A DNA stretch of 64,000 bases from Thalassolituus maritimus (GTDB taxonomy: Bacteria; Pseudomonadota; Gammaproteobacteria; Pseudomonadales; Oceanobacteraceae). The stretch is from NCBI RefSeq assembly GCF_900156675.1, contig NZ_FTOH01000005.1:62001-126000 (forward strand), given 5' to 3'. This document shows, piece after piece, positions 37,661 through 47,238 of this stretch (position 1 is the first letter of the stretch; each line of letters begins with the position of its first letter). The notes beneath the pieces are model-generated. The model ran no database searches. It was not told the DNA's origin and saw nothing but the letters and a program-made list of their open reading frames with translations. The position numbers and the translations under genes were made by a program.

Positions 37661-38664
37661 GCAACGTATACGAACTGCTGCAGCGCCACCCGATGCTGCT
37701 GACTGCCAACACCACAATTATTGGTTCAGAAGCACGCTTACCAGCTGGATGGGTTGAGCATGTGCAGGAGCATAATGTTCAGGTTATGACAGCCGATTGG
37801 CTGACCGCTAAGGCCTATCAGGCAGAGAAAGAACCTCGACATATTCAGTTCGGTGTTCCTGACGTTTCTGGGCTATCTGGCCGCCTCGTGATTGTGCTCT
37901 GGCCGAAAGCCAAAGCGGCAGGTCAGGCTCTGATCAGCATGCTAAGTCAGCAACTAGACAGCTGCTATGTCGTCGCCGCTAATGATGCGGGTGGTAAAAG
38001 TATCGGAAATGCCCTCAAAGACCACGCCAGTGAAAGTTCAAAGATGGACAGTGCCCGACACTGCTCGTTATGGAATATTCGTCTGAAAAAATTGGAGGGT
38101 GCGGCTAACTGGTTACGCTTCGCCAGCTCTTTTCAGTCAGGTGAGCTCAGCTTCATGACACTGCCGGGCGTATTTGGTCATGGAAAGCTGGATCAGGGAA
38201 CAGCCTTGTTGCTGGAACATGTACCCGCTCCGGCCCACGGCAAGATCTTGGATCTGGGATGCGGCTCTGGAGTCATTGGGCTAACCATGAAATCACGTAG
38301 CCCTGCTCTCGACGTCACCCTGAGCGACGTTGATGCAATGGCACTGAGAAGTGCAGAACTGAACTCCGCCCGTCTCGGACTGAGTGCAGAAACAATAGCC
38401 AGCGATGGGTTAAAGAGTGTCGAAGGGCGTTTCGATTACATATTCAGTAATCCTCCATTTCATCAGGGAAAGCGTACCGATTACGAGTTCGCCTTACGAC
38501 TTTTCCGTGATGCCAGACAACACATGACACGCGACGGACAGTTGTGGATTGTGGCCAACCGGCACCTCGCCTACGAAGAGTGGGCCAGCGAAGCATTCAG
38601 AAGTGCAGAGGTGATGGTTCAGAGAAACGGCTTTAAACTTATCTGCGCATCTGACCCAAAATAA
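37657..38664 (+). CDS. rsmC: 16S rRNA (guanine-1207-N2)-methyltransferase RsmC
   Basis: This 335-residue enzyme modifies G1207 of 16S rRNA. It has two methyltransferase folds. The N-terminal half is degenerate. The C-terminal half carries the SAM motif ILDLGCGSGVIGL and the catalytic NPPFHQGKRTDY. The start overlaps the LitR-like stop (ATGA), so the two are cotranscribed. Confidence 0.93.
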   Translation: MSNVYELLQRHPMLLTANTTIIGSEARLPAGWVEHVQEHNVQVMTADWLTAKAYQAEKEPRHIQFGVPDVSGLSGRLVIVLWPKAKAAGQALISMLSQQLDSCYVVAANDAGGKSIGNALKDHASESSKMDSARHCSLWNIRLKKLEGAANWLRFASSFQSGELSFMTLPGVFGHGKLDQGTALLLEHVPAPAHGKILDLGCGSGVIGLTMKSRSPALDVTLSDVDAMALRSAELNSARLGLSAETIASDGLKSVEGRFDYIFSNPPFHQGKRTDYEFALRLFRDARQHMTRDGQLWIVANRHLAYEEWASEAFRSAEVMVQRNGFKLICASDPK

Positions 38665-38823
38665 CCAATCAGACGTAGTTTTTACGATCGCTACTTCCCA
38701 TGGAGTAGCTTTCCCGGCCTTATCCATGGTTTCACGCTCTTGGCTGAAAGGGCTACTCGCATAATCCACTGAAGCAGCTACTCTGAAACAGACACTGACC
38801 ATAAGGACCAGGAGACGTTTCAG

Positions 38824-38949
38824 ATGTTGTTTACCTACGCCGTTCTCAGCGGAGTGATTATTGTGGGCGGATTGCTCACCTGTGCATTACGCCAGTCGAA
38901 GGATTCCCGTGGGCGTGTTCTCGCCGTTTACCCCATACGAAAACGCTGA
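38824..38949 (+). CDS. Small single-pass membrane protein
   Basis: This is a 41-residue reading frame with GGAG nine bases before its ATG. Residues about 3-20 are hydrophobic (LFTYAVLSGVIIVGGLL) and are followed by a basic tail. This is a plausible small membrane protein. Its stop codon lies inside the following terminator stem. I do not recognise a family. The rest of the 327-base gap between rsmC and speD shows no other gene. Confidence 0.45.
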   Translation: MLFTYAVLSGVIIVGGLLTCALRQSKDSRGRVLAVYPIRKR

Positions 38950-38966
38950 GCATAGCTCAGCGTTTT
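38940..38966. terminator. Bidirectional terminator between small ORF and speD
   Basis: AAAACGCTGAG-CATAG-CTCAGCGTTTT is a perfect 11-bp hairpin with A and T tracts at both ends. It can stop transcription from rsmC and from convergent speD. Confidence 0.85.
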
Positions 38967-38991
38967 ACATTGACGGCCAACAACCTCAAGG

Positions 38992-39783
38992 TTACGGCAT
39001 ATTTCTTGAGTAAAAGATTTCGAGCATTTCTTTACGCACCTTAGCCTCTACTTCAGCACGCTCTTCGGCGCTCATATTTTTGGAGCGCTCTCCAAACAGA
39101 TAATTATCCAGCTCAAAATCTTTCAGGATCATCTTTGTGTGGAAAAGATTCTCCTGATACACGTTAACATCAATCATCTCGTAGGCATTACGAGTGTCTT
39201 CGGTCATGTAGTTCTGAATCGAGTTAATGTCGTGATCGATGTAATGCTTCACACCGTCCTCGTCACGAGTAAAGCCACGGACGCGGTAGTCAACGGTCAC
39301 GATGTCCGAATCCAGTGAGTGGATCAGATAATTCAACGCCTTCAGCGGTGAAATAAGCCCACACGTAGACACATCAATGTCTGCCCGGAAAGTCGAAATA
39401 CCACCATGCGGGTGACTTTCAGGATAGGTATGCACGGTGACATGAGACTTATCCAGGTGAGCGACTACGGAGTCACGCAGAGGGCCTGGCTTCTCTTCAA
39501 CCATATCCTCCGGCGGTGGTACCTCATGCTCAGCAATCAGCATGGTGACACTGGCACCCTCTGGCTCGTAGTCCTGACGCGCAATATTCAGAATATGAGC
39601 ACCAATAATGTCGACAACTTCCGTCAGAATCTTGGTCAATCGGTCGGCACTATAGAGCTCATCGATGTACTCAATGTACTCAAGACGCTCTTTCTCGGTC
39701 TTGGTATAGCAGACATCATAGATGTTAAAGCTCAGCGTCTTCGTCAGATTGTTAAAGCCATGCAGGCGCAGCTTATTATTCAA
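38992..39783 (-). CDS. speD: S-adenosylmethionine decarboxylase proenzyme SpeD
   Basis: This 263-residue proenzyme of the E. coli type makes decarboxylated SAM for spermidine synthesis. [19 protein letters not shown] contains the Lys-Ser autocleavage site that generates the pyruvoyl group. [19 protein letters not shown] and [19 protein letters not shown] are also diagnostic. The start codon is TTG with GAGG eight bases upstream, which restores the usual [16 protein letters not shown]-terminus. Confidence 0.95.
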   Translation of the reverse strand: MNNKLRLHGFNNLTKTLSFNIYDVCYTKTEKERLEYIEYIDELYSADRLTKILTEVVDIIGAHILNIARQDYEPEGASVTMLIAEHEVPPPEDMVEEKPGPLRDSVVAHLDKSHVTVHTYPESHPHGGISTFRADIDVSTCGLISPLKALNYLIHSLDSDIVTVDYRVRGFTRDEDGVKHYIDHDINSIQNYMTEDTRNAYEMIDVNVYQENLFHTKMILKDFELDNYLFGERSKNMSAEERAEVEAKVRKEMLEIFYSRNMP

Positions 39784-39812
39784 ATCGGTAACCTCAAATG
39801 CCTAGCCAGGAT

Positions 39813-40235
39813 TTATTCAGCTTCGGCGACAGTATAGCTATGAGTAATTTCAACACCGCCTTGTTCCAGCATAATGGAAGCAGAACAGTATTTTTCGGCG
39901 GACAGCTTCACAGCCCGCTCCACAGCCGATTCCTTCAGGCTTCTCCCCGTCACAGTGAAGTGGACGTGGATTTTAGTAAATACAGCAGGAACGGCATCTG
40001 CGCGCTCAGCGTCGATATCGGCAACACAGTCCGTCACATCCAGACGCTGCTTACGCAGAATGCTCATGACATCAAAACTCGTGCAACCACCCAGCCCCAG
40101 CAGCAACATCTCCATCGGGCGCACACCGAGGTTACGGCCGCCGTGATCTTCAGGCCCATCCATCACCACCGAGTGACCGCTGCCCGACTCCCCGAGAAAC
40201 ATAGCGTTATCGACCCATTTAACCCGCGTTTTCAT
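39813..40235 (-). CDS. OsmC/YhfA-family protein
   Basis: This 140-residue OsmC-like protein has the two reactive cysteines of the family, in LGLGGCTSFDV (near residue 51) and AEKYCSASIML (near residue 117). OsmC proteins reduce organic hydroperoxides; the shorter YhfA-like branch, which this resembles in length and RPMEMLLLGLGGC motif, has no firmly known substrate. It lies 29 bases upstream of speD and is probably cotranscribed with it. Confidence 0.85.
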   Translation of the reverse strand: MKTRVKWVDNAMFLGESGSGHSVVMDGPEDHGGRNLGVRPMEMLLLGLGGCTSFDVMSILRKQRLDVTDCVADIDAERADAVPAVFTKIHVHFTVTGRSLKESAVERAVKLSAEKYCSASIMLEQGGVEITHSYTVAEAE

Positions 40236-40424
40236 CTGCGCTCACTCCGGCTGGTAAAAACGCGGAGCTTAACACAGACGGGCCAGACCGATAATATGAC
40301 AGCGAGAAAAATCAATAAAAGCCTGAAAAACAAAGGCAAACGGCATAAATGGCCCCAATGCCGGGTTCAACTCACGCCGGCGATGCGTAATAATCAAAAG
40401 AGATTCGATTAAGGACAATAACAA

Positions 40425-41063
40425 ATGATCATCCCTCGTATTCCATCAATGCACGCGCCGCTGGAACACTTCCTGACGCACTGTCATAAGAAGCGCTATC
40501 CGGCCCGGACCACCATCATCCATGCAGGTGAAGAAAGCGACACCCTGTACTACCTGATGAAAGGGTCTGTGAGCGTCACCATTGAGGACGACGAAGGCCG
40601 TGAGATGATCATGGCTTATCTCAACGAAGGCGACTTCTTTGGAGAAATGGGCCTGTTCGACGACGAAAACAGCCCGCGCACAGCGTGCGTCCGCGCCAAA
40701 ACCCCCTGCGAAGTCGCTGAAATTTCTTATGCCCGCTTCCGTGAACTGGCAGACTCCGATACTGAACTCGTATTCCGTATCTTCCGCCAGATGGCTGAGC
40801 GCCTGACCCGTACTACCCGCAAAGCTGGCGACCTCGCCTTCCTTGACGTAACCGGTCGTGTCGCAGGCACCCTGCTGGACCTGTGCAAACAGCCAGACGC
40901 CATGACCCACCCGGACGGCATGCAGATAAAAATCACCCGTCAGGAAATCGGCCGCATTGTTGGTTGTTCCCGCGAGATGGCTGGGCGCGTACTCAAGTCT
41001 CTTGAAGAACAAGGGCTGATCAGCGTGTCTGGTAAGACGATTGTGGTGTTTGGTACTCGCTGA
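40425..41063 (+). CDS. vfr: Crp/Vfr-type cyclic-AMP receptor protein
   Basis: This 212-residue regulator has an N-terminal cyclic-nucleotide domain (about 15-125). It includes [21 protein letters not shown], whose Arg, Glu and Thr positions bind cAMP in Crp. A C-terminal helix-turn-helix (about 165-200) reads [30 protein letters not shown]. Sequence and length resemble Pseudomonas Vfr more than FNR; there is no iron-sulfur cysteine set. It may control pili and secretion as Vfr does, which is an inference. Confidence 0.9.
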   Translation: MIIPRIPSMHAPLEHFLTHCHKKRYPARTTIIHAGEESDTLYYLMKGSVSVTIEDDEGREMIMAYLNEGDFFGEMGLFDDENSPRTACVRAKTPCEVAEISYARFRELADSDTELVFRIFRQMAERLTRTTRKAGDLAFLDVTGRVAGTLLDLCKQPDAMTHPDGMQIKITRQEIGRIVGCSREMAGRVLKSLEEQGLISVSGKTIVVFGTR

Positions 41064-41082
41064 GTACTGATTTCTTTGAAAG

Positions 41083-41107
41083 CGCCCGGTGTTTACCGGG
41101 CGTTTTT
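41083..41107 (+). terminator. Terminator after vfr
   Basis: CGCCCGGT-GTTT-ACCGGGCG followed by five T residues lies 20 bases past the stop. Confidence 0.9.
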
Positions 41108-41114
41108 GTATGTG

Positions 41115-41340
41115 AGGTTTATAGCTGCCTTCGGCAGAGAGGTTCTTTTGGCTGCCGCCGAGTTGCTATGCCCTTGTTGGGGGACCTTGTCCCCCGGGCG
41201 GGCGGCCCATCCCCCTGCTTTCGCGCTTTCTGGGCCGTGAACCCGATATTTACTGGCTTTTCCGGCAACCGGCTCCGGCGGGCATCCATGCCCGTATGGA
41301 GCCTCGTTCGGCATCCTGCCTCACGTTACCTGCAAAGCTG
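41115..41340 (+). repeat. Multi-hairpin element, copy A
   Basis: This noncoding, GC-rich element has an ordered series of hairpins: CTGCC-TTC-GGCAG (41125-41137), GGGGGAC-CTT-GTCCCCC (41179-41195) and CGGGCATC-CATGCCCG (41279-41294). TTTTGGCTGCC lies between the first two. Read against the minus strand of 41500-41735 the same series recurs with changed but still paired stems. Open frames crossing it show no protein-like features. I do not recognise the family. Confidence 0.6.
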
Positions 41341-41410
41341 GCGTAAATCCCGGCGCCCCCAGAGGCGCATTTGAATCCGCGAAACCGTGCTCTTCTCATG
41401 GTGCGCAATG

Positions 41411-41431
41411 CCCACCCTACCGTAGGGTGGG
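41411..41431. repeat. Perfect palindrome between the two elements
   Basis: CCCACCCTA-CCG-TAGGGTGGG is a perfect 9-bp inverted repeat between the two oppositely oriented copies. Confidence 0.7.
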
Positions 41432-41499
41432 TACTACCCACCAAAAGGCCTACATAAATATTATTCAACCTCGCCGCGAAGCGCTGATGAAGCCCGGCT

Positions 41500-41735
41500 T
41501 GTGATGACCCCGCAGGATCGTAGATAACGATGGGTGCTAACCGGCAGGACGCCTGTTAAGCCTGCCCGCGGCCATGGATGGCCGCTGCAGGCGTGCCCCA
41601 ATCGGTATCAAGAGACAAGGATCAGGGCATCACGCCGGAAAAGGGGATCGGAAGGGGCCTGCCCCTTGCAGAAAAACAAAGGCCCGGGGGCAGCCGAAAA
41701 AGTCCGCCCACCGAAGGTGGCTACAAACCGACCGT
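41500..41735 (-). repeat. Multi-hairpin element, copy B (inverted)
   Basis: Read on the minus strand this begins AGCCACCTTCGGTGG (hairpin at 41708-41720). It continues through TTTTTCGGCTGCC, the AAGGGGC/GCCCCTT hairpin (41652-41667) and GCGGCCATCCATGGCCGC (41568-41585), then TCCTGCC. The order and spacing match copy A: hairpin 1 to hairpin 3 is about 135 bases here against 154 there. The stem sequences differ compensatorily. It abuts the 3' end of trpC. Confidence 0.6.
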
Positions 41736-41739
41736 CAGG

Positions 41740-42540
41740 TCAGAAAAACAGCTTGGCGAGCTCCTCGCCCGGATCATCCGCCCGCATAAAGGCTTCACCA
41801 ACCAGAAACGCATGAACATCCCGCTCACGCATGGCAGCAACGTCTTCTGGCCCAAGAATACCGCTCTCAGTAACCAGCAGGCGATCAGATGGTACTTTGT
41901 CCAGCAGACCGAAGGTTGTTTCAAGCGTCAGATCGAAGGTGTGCAGGTTACGGTTGTTGATACCAACCAGAGGTGTCTGCATAGTCAGCGCAGTTTCAAG
42001 CTCTTCGCCGTCGTGAACTTCAACCAGTACATCCATACCCAGTTCGTGGGCAATGCCTTCAAGGTCCTGAAGCTGCATTTTGCTCAGAGCAGAAACGATC
42101 AACAGCACACAATCAGCATTAATAGCGCGAGCTTCGTAGATCTGGTAAGGGTCAACGAGAAAGTCTTTTCGGATCACCGGCAAGCTGCAGGCTTTGCGTG
42201 CCGCCTTCAGGAAGTCCTCGTGGCCCTGGAAATAATCACGGTCAGTCAGTACAGACAAACACGCAGCGCCGGCTTTCTCGTAGGATTCTGCGATTTCCTG
42301 CGGGATAAAGTTTTCGCGCAGTACGCCTTTCGATGGCGATGCTTTCTTGATCTCGGCGATCACTGCTGGCAGGCCAGCGTCGACTTTCGCCTTCATTGAG
42401 CGGTAAAAACCACGCAGTGCGTCTTTGTCCATATCGAGTGCCTGAGCTTTGAGCTCATTCAATGGAAGGTTCGCACTGCGCTGAGCCACTTCTACGGCTT
42501 TGGTATCGATGATTTTTTTCAGAATGGTCGGAGTATTCAT
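41740..42540 (-). CDS. trpC: Indole-3-glycerol phosphate synthase TrpC
   Basis: This 266-residue (beta/alpha)8 enzyme closes the indole ring in tryptophan synthesis. Visible motifs are [19 protein letters not shown] (phosphate and catalytic Lys/Glu), [44 protein letters not shown] and TESGI near the end. The frame extends upstream into trpD, but the ATG at 42540 gives the standard N-terminus [10 protein letters not shown]. It is the last gene of trpEGDC. Confidence 0.96.
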   Translation of the reverse strand: MNTPTILKKIIDTKAVEVAQRSANLPLNELKAQALDMDKDALRGFYRSMKAKVDAGLPAVIAEIKKASPSKGVLRENFIPQEIAESYEKAGAACLSVLTDRDYFQGHEDFLKAARKACSLPVIRKDFLVDPYQIYEARAINADCVLLIVSALSKMQLQDLEGIAHELGMDVLVEVHDGEELETALTMQTPLVGINNRNLHTFDLTLETTFGLLDKVPSDRLLVTESGILGPEDVAAMRERDVHAFLVGEAFMRADDPGEELAKLFF

Positions 42541-42559
42541 AGCAATTCTTTCGTGCCGC

Positions 42560-43606
42560 TCAGCGGTCGTTGTCTTCCGCCAGCAGTCCGGAGAAGCTGA
42601 CCAGTTCATTGAGTTTGCCCAGCGCAAGGCCAGAACAAATAGCATCATCTGCCATGGCGACGCCCTCTTTCAGGCTTGTCGCAAGACCAGCCACGTAGAT
42701 CGCGGCGCCTGCATTTAATGCGAGCATATCTGCAGCACGTTGGCCTTCGGCTGTTTCACGCTTTCCTAAGGCATCCTTAATTAAGGTCAGGGACGCCTCA
42801 GCACTTTCAACGTCCAGTCCTTTTAGTGGCTGAGACTCAATACCGAGCTCATCTGGAGTAATAACAAACTCACGCAACTCGCCATTCTTTAATTCACAGG
42901 CGTATGTCTCAGTGGCCAGACTGATTTCATCAAGTCCGTCTTTTGAGTGCACGACTAATACATGACCACCGCCCATTCTCTGTAATACTTCGGCAACAGG
43001 GCGCACAAGCGCCTGTGAGAAAACACCAATGACCTGATTCGCAACACCCGCTGGGTTGGTCATTGGCCCAAGGATATTAAAAATGGTACGCATGCCCAGC
43101 GACTTTCTTGGGCCGATGGCGTGCTTCATTGCACTGTGGTGTGATGGCGCAAACATGAAGCCAACACCGAGCTCATCAATGCAACGCGCAACCTGCTCTG
43201 CAGTAAGCGTCAGGTTGACCCCTGCGGTTTCCAGCAGATCCGCACTGCCGGATTTTGAAGAAACCCCGCGGTTACCGTGTTTTGCAACTGTGCCACCAGC
43301 CGCCGCGACAACAAACGATGACGCCGTTGATACGTTAAAAAGGTTCGCACCATCACCGCCGGTACCCACGATATCAACCGCATTTTCAGCCTTAACAGAA
43401 ACGCCCGTAGCCAGTTCGCGCATGACGGTAACAGCACCCACGATTTCATCGATACTTTCGCTTTTCATACGCAGCGCAACCAGAAAAGCACCGATCTGAG
43501 CATCGTCACACTGACCCGTCATAATCTGACGCATGACGTCGATCATTTCGTTGGTAGACAGGTCCTGACGCTCAACAACGCGAGCCAGTGCCTCTTTAAT
43601 TTCCAT
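42560..43606 (-). CDS. trpD: Anthranilate phosphoribosyltransferase TrpD
   Basis: This 348-residue enzyme transfers phosphoribose from PRPP to anthranilate. The glycine-rich PRPP site [20 protein letters not shown], the [18 protein letters not shown] motif and [28 protein letters not shown] are diagnostic. AGGAG precedes the ATG. It is spaced 12 bases from trpG. Confidence 0.97.
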   Translation of the reverse strand: MEIKEALARVVERQDLSTNEMIDVMRQIMTGQCDDAQIGAFLVALRMKSESIDEIVGAVTVMRELATGVSVKAENAVDIVGTGGDGANLFNVSTASSFVVAAAGGTVAKHGNRGVSSKSGSADLLETAGVNLTLTAEQVARCIDELGVGFMFAPSHHSAMKHAIGPRKSLGMRTIFNILGPMTNPAGVANQVIGVFSQALVRPVAEVLQRMGGGHVLVVHSKDGLDEISLATETYACELKNGELREFVITPDELGIESQPLKGLDVESAEASLTLIKDALGKRETAEGQRAADMLALNAGAAIYVAGLATSLKEGVAMADDAICSGLALGKLNELVSFSGLLAEDNDR

Positions 43607-43618
43607 GAGTTTCTCCTG

Positions 43619-44212
43619 TCAGTCGCGGTTAAGCGTCGTTTTTAGAAAGTTATCCAATAATTCGTGCCCATGCTCCGTCAAGATAGATTCCGGATGGAAC
43701 TGAACACCTTCGACGGCCAGCTCTTTATGTCGGACACCCATAATTTCTTCCATACTGCCGTCAGGATTCTGAGTCCATGCAGTAATTTCCAGACAGTCCG
43801 GAAGATTCTGCTTATCTATCACCAGAGAATGGTAGCGGGTCGCCTTATAAGGATTGGGTAACCCTGAAAAAACACCCTGACCTGCGTGATAAACATCCGA
43901 GGTTTTGCCGTGCATAACTTGCCCGGCACGAATGATATCACCGCCATATACCTGGCCGATGCTCTGGTGCCCGAGGCAAATACCCAGCACTGGAATTTTT
44001 CCGGCAAAATAGCGGATCGCTTCCATAGATATGCCCGCTTCATTCGGCGTGCAGGGCCCCGGTGAAATAACCAGGCGCTCGGGTTTCAGCGCTTCGATTT
44101 CTTCGACGGTAATTTCATCATTGCGGAATACCTTTACTTCGGCTCCGAGCTCAGTGAAATACTGAACAACGTTGTAGGTAAAGGAGTCATAATTATCGAT
44201 CATTACCAGCAT
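43619..44212 (-). CDS. trpG: Anthranilate synthase glutamine amidotransferase subunit TrpG
   Basis: This 197-residue glutaminase supplies ammonia to TrpE. The class I triad is visible: Cys in [14 protein letters not shown] and His/Glu in [13 protein letters not shown]. It is a free-standing subunit, not fused to TrpD. GGAG precedes the ATG, 12 bases after trpE. Confidence 0.97.
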   Translation of the reverse strand: MLVMIDNYDSFTYNVVQYFTELGAEVKVFRNDEITVEEIEALKPERLVISPGPCTPNEAGISMEAIRYFAGKIPVLGICLGHQSIGQVYGGDIIRAGQVMHGKTSDVYHAGQGVFSGLPNPYKATRYHSLVIDKQNLPDCLEITAWTQNPDGSMEEIMGVRHKELAVEGVQFHPESILTEHGHELLDNFLKTTLNRD

Positions 44213-44224
44213 GCTATTTCTCCT

Positions 44225-45706
44225 TTACTGATCCAGCCCTGCAGCCGCCATTGCGACTGCACGGAATACGGCACGGCCTTTGTTCATCGTCTCTTTCCAT
44301 TCCAGACGCGGCACAGAATCCGCAACGACGCCGGCACCAGCCTGAATGTTAAGGGTGCCGTCTTTAATCACAGCAGTGCGGATAGCAATAGCGGTATCCA
44401 TGTTGCCATTCCAGCTCAGATAGCCCACCGCTCCGCCGTATACACCACGTTTTGTGGATTCGAATTCATCGATAATTTCCATCGCACGAATTTTCGGAGC
44501 ACCGCTCAAGGTACCGGCAGGATGAGCTGCCCGTAAGACATCCATTGCCGTGATACCGTCTTTTACTTTACCCGTCACATTAGACACGATATGCATAACA
44601 TGGCTGTAACGTTCAACAACCATCTGATCGGTTACTTTCACCTGACCAGATTTTGCAATTCTGCCTACATCATTGCGGCCTAAATCGATCAGCATCAGGT
44701 GTTCTGCTATTTCTTTCGGGTCAGCAAGAAGTTCTTCTTCGAAGGCTTTGTCTTCTTCCTCGGTATGACCCCGCTTGCGCGTGCCAGCGATCGGGCGCAC
44801 GGTCACTTCACCATCTTCAAGCCGGGCGAGAATCTCTGGTGATGACCCCACCACATGAAAATCACCGAGATTCAGGCAATACATATATGGCGATGGATTT
44901 AACGTGCGCAGAGCCCGGTATACATCAACAGGGTTACCATCAAAAGGAATACGCATACGCTGAGAAATCACGCACTGCATGATGTCGCCAGATAATACGT
45001 ATTCTTTGATCTGATCGACGGCATCCATGAATTTTTGCTCACCAAAACACGAGCGAAAATCCTCTTCGGTAATTTCCGTTGCCGTACGAAGCTGACCAAC
45101 TTCCCCCCGATAAGGCGCACGCAGAGTTTCGCGCAGTTCATCCAGGCGCTGTTCGGCTTTTTCGAAAGCCTTCTCCACAGACGGGTCGGCCATCACAATC
45201 AGGTGCAGTTTGCCGCTGAGGTTGTCGAAAACGACGACCTCTTCGGAGACCATCAGGAGTATGTCCGGCGTACCGATTTCATCCTCAGGGCAACTGTCTT
45301 TCAGGCGCGGTTCGATATAGCGGATAGTGTCGTAACCAAAGTACCCCACCAGACCACCATCAAACTTCGGCAGACCTTCCAGTTCTGGCACCCGGAAGCG
45401 CCCCTGAAATTCCTCGATGAATGCCAGAGGATCATTCACCTCGTGCTCTTCAATGATCTCGCCATCGCGCAGGTGCTGCACGGTGTAACCGCATACCCGG
45501 ATAACTTCACGGGCTGGCAAACCAATCATGGAATAACGCCCCCACTTCTCGCCGCCCTGCACAGACTCGAATAAGTAGGTGTATGGCTGGTCGGCCAGTT
45601 TTAGATACGTAGACAGAGGTGTATCAAGGTCAGCCAGTACCTGACGTGCGACCGGAATACGGTTATAGCCCTGTTCAGCCAAAGCAGCAAAAGATTGCGG
45701 AGTCAT
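44225..45706 (-). CDS. trpE: Anthranilate synthase component I TrpE
   Basis: This 493-residue enzyme converts chorismate to anthranilate. The N-terminal region holds the tryptophan feedback site ([19 protein letters not shown], the ES motif). The C-terminal chorismate domain has [46 protein letters not shown] and [18 protein letters not shown]. Feedback inhibition is therefore expected. It heads the trpEGDC cluster. Its leader contains two hairpins but no Trp-rich peptide. Confidence 0.97.
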   Translation of the reverse strand: MTPQSFAALAEQGYNRIPVARQVLADLDTPLSTYLKLADQPYTYLFESVQGGEKWGRYSMIGLPAREVIRVCGYTVQHLRDGEIIEEHEVNDPLAFIEEFQGRFRVPELEGLPKFDGGLVGYFGYDTIRYIEPRLKDSCPEDEIGTPDILLMVSEEVVVFDNLSGKLHLIVMADPSVEKAFEKAEQRLDELRETLRAPYRGEVGQLRTATEITEEDFRSCFGEQKFMDAVDQIKEYVLSGDIMQCVISQRMRIPFDGNPVDVYRALRTLNPSPYMYCLNLGDFHVVGSSPEILARLEDGEVTVRPIAGTRKRGHTEEEDKAFEEELLADPKEIAEHLMLIDLGRNDVGRIAKSGQVKVTDQMVVERYSHVMHIVSNVTGKVKDGITAMDVLRAAHPAGTLSGAPKIRAMEIIDEFESTKRGVYGGAVGYLSWNGNMDTAIAIRTAVIKDGTLNIQAGAGVVADSVPRLEWKETMNKGRAVFRAVAMAAAGLDQ

Positions 45707-45722
45707 ATAAAACCTTCAGATT

Positions 45723-45793
45723 GTTAAGCGCGTAAAAATAAAGACGTAGAAAATTCTGGCGCTTAACACCATCGACGGGTCAGGTGCTGACCC
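45723..45793 (-). promoter_or_regulatory. Two hairpins in the trpE leader
   Basis: On the minus strand GGGTCAG-CAC-CTGACCC (45777-45793) is followed by GTTAAGCGC ... GCGCTTAAC (45723-45767, 27-base loop), ending 17 bases before trpE. Both stems are perfect. No U run or leader peptide with tandem Trp codons accompanies them, so classical attenuation is not supported. Another leader-based control is possible. Confidence 0.45.
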
Positions 45794-45910
45794 TGTTGTT
45801 GTGGGCGGCTGTATTGGAAGAACACCGCTTGCTCCGGAGAATAATTGAGAGATACGGCTGAATATAACGGCTGGCCGCCGCAGGAGCAAGACCTCTCCTG
45901 AATTTGCGTA

Positions 45911-46588
45911 CTATGAAACGGTCTCACGCCAATCCAGTACCGGCCAGCTACGCTCCCGTGCGACATCGGCAAGAATTTGAGTCGGATTCAGAACCACCGG
46001 AAACCCGACCTGCTCAAGTAATGGCAGGTCAGCATGACTATCAGAATAGAAGGCTGCCTGATCCAGGCCATAGCCCGAACCACTCAAAAAACGTCGCGCC
46101 ATATCTACTTTGCCAATCCCGTAACACAGGGGTTTCTGCAGCCCTTTGATCTGAGTTTCGGCGACATCCAGACGATTACTGATGACATCTCCAATGCCCA
46201 GCTCGCGGCCGTATGCCTCTGCGACAACCTCATCAGCGCCGGTGATCATCACGATCCGGGTTCCCTGACGTTGATAGGCAAATAACAGAGAGGCCGCCTG
46301 CGGGTAAATATGAAGCTGACCGCGCTCATTGAAGAAACGTTCGACGGACGACTGGTAATCGGCAAGGGTCATTCCGCGGGTGCGGGTTCGATAATAATTG
46401 GACAAGCGGGTATGTGTGACGCGGCCTTTCTTATAGGCGCGGTACAATGACAACAATGCCTGTACACCTTCCACCATAGCCCAACGATCACGGCGGAAGC
46501 GCCAGCGAATCCATAAGCTGTTGGCGTCTTTGTTAATCAGGCTGTCATCAAGGTCAAAGAAAACGACCGGGACATCATAGACCTTCAT
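45911..46588 (-). CDS. HAD-superfamily phosphatase (subfamily IB, SerB-like)
   Basis: This 225-residue phosphatase has FFDLDDSLINKD (nucleophile and acid aspartates), VMITGADEVVAEAYG (motif II Thr) and AAFYSDSHADLPLLEQVG (motif IV). The pattern fits HAD-IB enzymes of the SerB/PlsC-associated type. AAGGAGG gives a very strong start. Gene order upstream of trpE recalls the usual gph-trpE pairing, but the subfamily differs from phosphoglycolate phosphatase. Substrate not determined. Confidence 0.85.
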   Translation of the reverse strand: MKVYDVPVVFFDLDDSLINKDANSLWIRWRFRRDRWAMVEGVQALLSLYRAYKKGRVTHTRLSNYYRTRTRGMTLADYQSSVERFFNERGQLHIYPQAASLLFAYQRQGTRIVMITGADEVVAEAYGRELGIGDVISNRLDVAETQIKGLQKPLCYGIGKVDMARRFLSGSGYGLDQAAFYSDSHADLPLLEQVGFPVVLNPTQILADVARERSWPVLDWRETVS

Positions 46589-46807
46589 TCCGTCCTCCTT
46601 CGACCTACAGACTACCACACGGCAGCGCTGACCATAGTGTCCCGATTGTAAAGGCGCGAGCACAAAGAAACTTCAGAAATGTGACAAATTACATTTTGCC
46701 ACGTTTCCAGGATTGACCTGAGTCACCACAGGCGTAGTGTGAATAGCCCATCCTTAATCAAGACGGCGCAGTTAAGCGGCGTCTCGCCACTGTGAAAAGG
46801 AGCGACT

Positions 46808-47149
46808 ATGAAAGGTTTGGAAATTTCTTTCCGTGATATCGAACACTCTGACGCTATTGAGTACCAGATCCGCGAAAAAGCCAGCAAACTGGCCTCCCGC
46901 TACGATGAAATAACAGGAATCCGAGCCGTTGTTGGCTTACCCCACAACCACAGCCAGAAAGGCAACATTGCCCATATCTCTCTGGAGGTCGGACTTCCCG
47001 GCGAAACCGTTGCCATCACCCACGACCATCACGATAAATCAGAGCATGAAAATATGTACGTTGCTCTGCGTGACGCGTTTGAAAAAGCACAGCGAAAGAT
47101 AGGTAAAATTCACAACAAGCGCATCGACAGCAAGCGCAGAATGCACTGA
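46808..47149 (+). CDS. hpf: Ribosome hibernation promoting factor HPF/RaiA family
   Basis: This 113-residue protein binds the 30S subunit at the tRNA sites during stationary phase and stabilises inactive ribosomes. It has the beta-alpha-beta-beta-beta-alpha pattern with basic C-terminal helix DAFEKAQRKIGKIHNKRID. GGAGCG precedes the ATG. It is not linked to rpoN here, unlike in many relatives. The short length means it lacks the dimerisation domain of long HPF. Confidence 0.85.
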   Translation: MKGLEISFRDIEHSDAIEYQIREKASKLASRYDEITGIRAVVGLPHNHSQKGNIAHISLEVGLPGETVAITHDHHDKSEHENMYVALRDAFEKAQRKIGKIHNKRIDSKRRMH

Positions 47150-47183
47150 TCGATAGAGTTGAAAACGACAGTACAAACAAAAA

Positions 47184-47204
47184 GGGGCCATAAGGCCCCC
47201 TTTT
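47184..47204. terminator. Bidirectional terminator hpf / tetR
   Basis: GGGGCC-ATAA-GGCCCC with A residues before and T residues after serves both convergent genes. Confidence 0.88.
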
Positions 47205-47238
47205 CATTTCATTGGTTTTCTTAAACACGAAGCTCGGA

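Noticed and set aside
41534-42399. Open frames running through the hairpin region and antisense to trpC
   Set aside because: Composition is that of GC-rich palindromes and the antisense of a clear TrpC; no protein family features.
45763-45972. trp leader peptide
   Set aside because: The open frame has a single Trp, overlaps the HAD gene end and has no ribosome site; it does not fit an attenuator.
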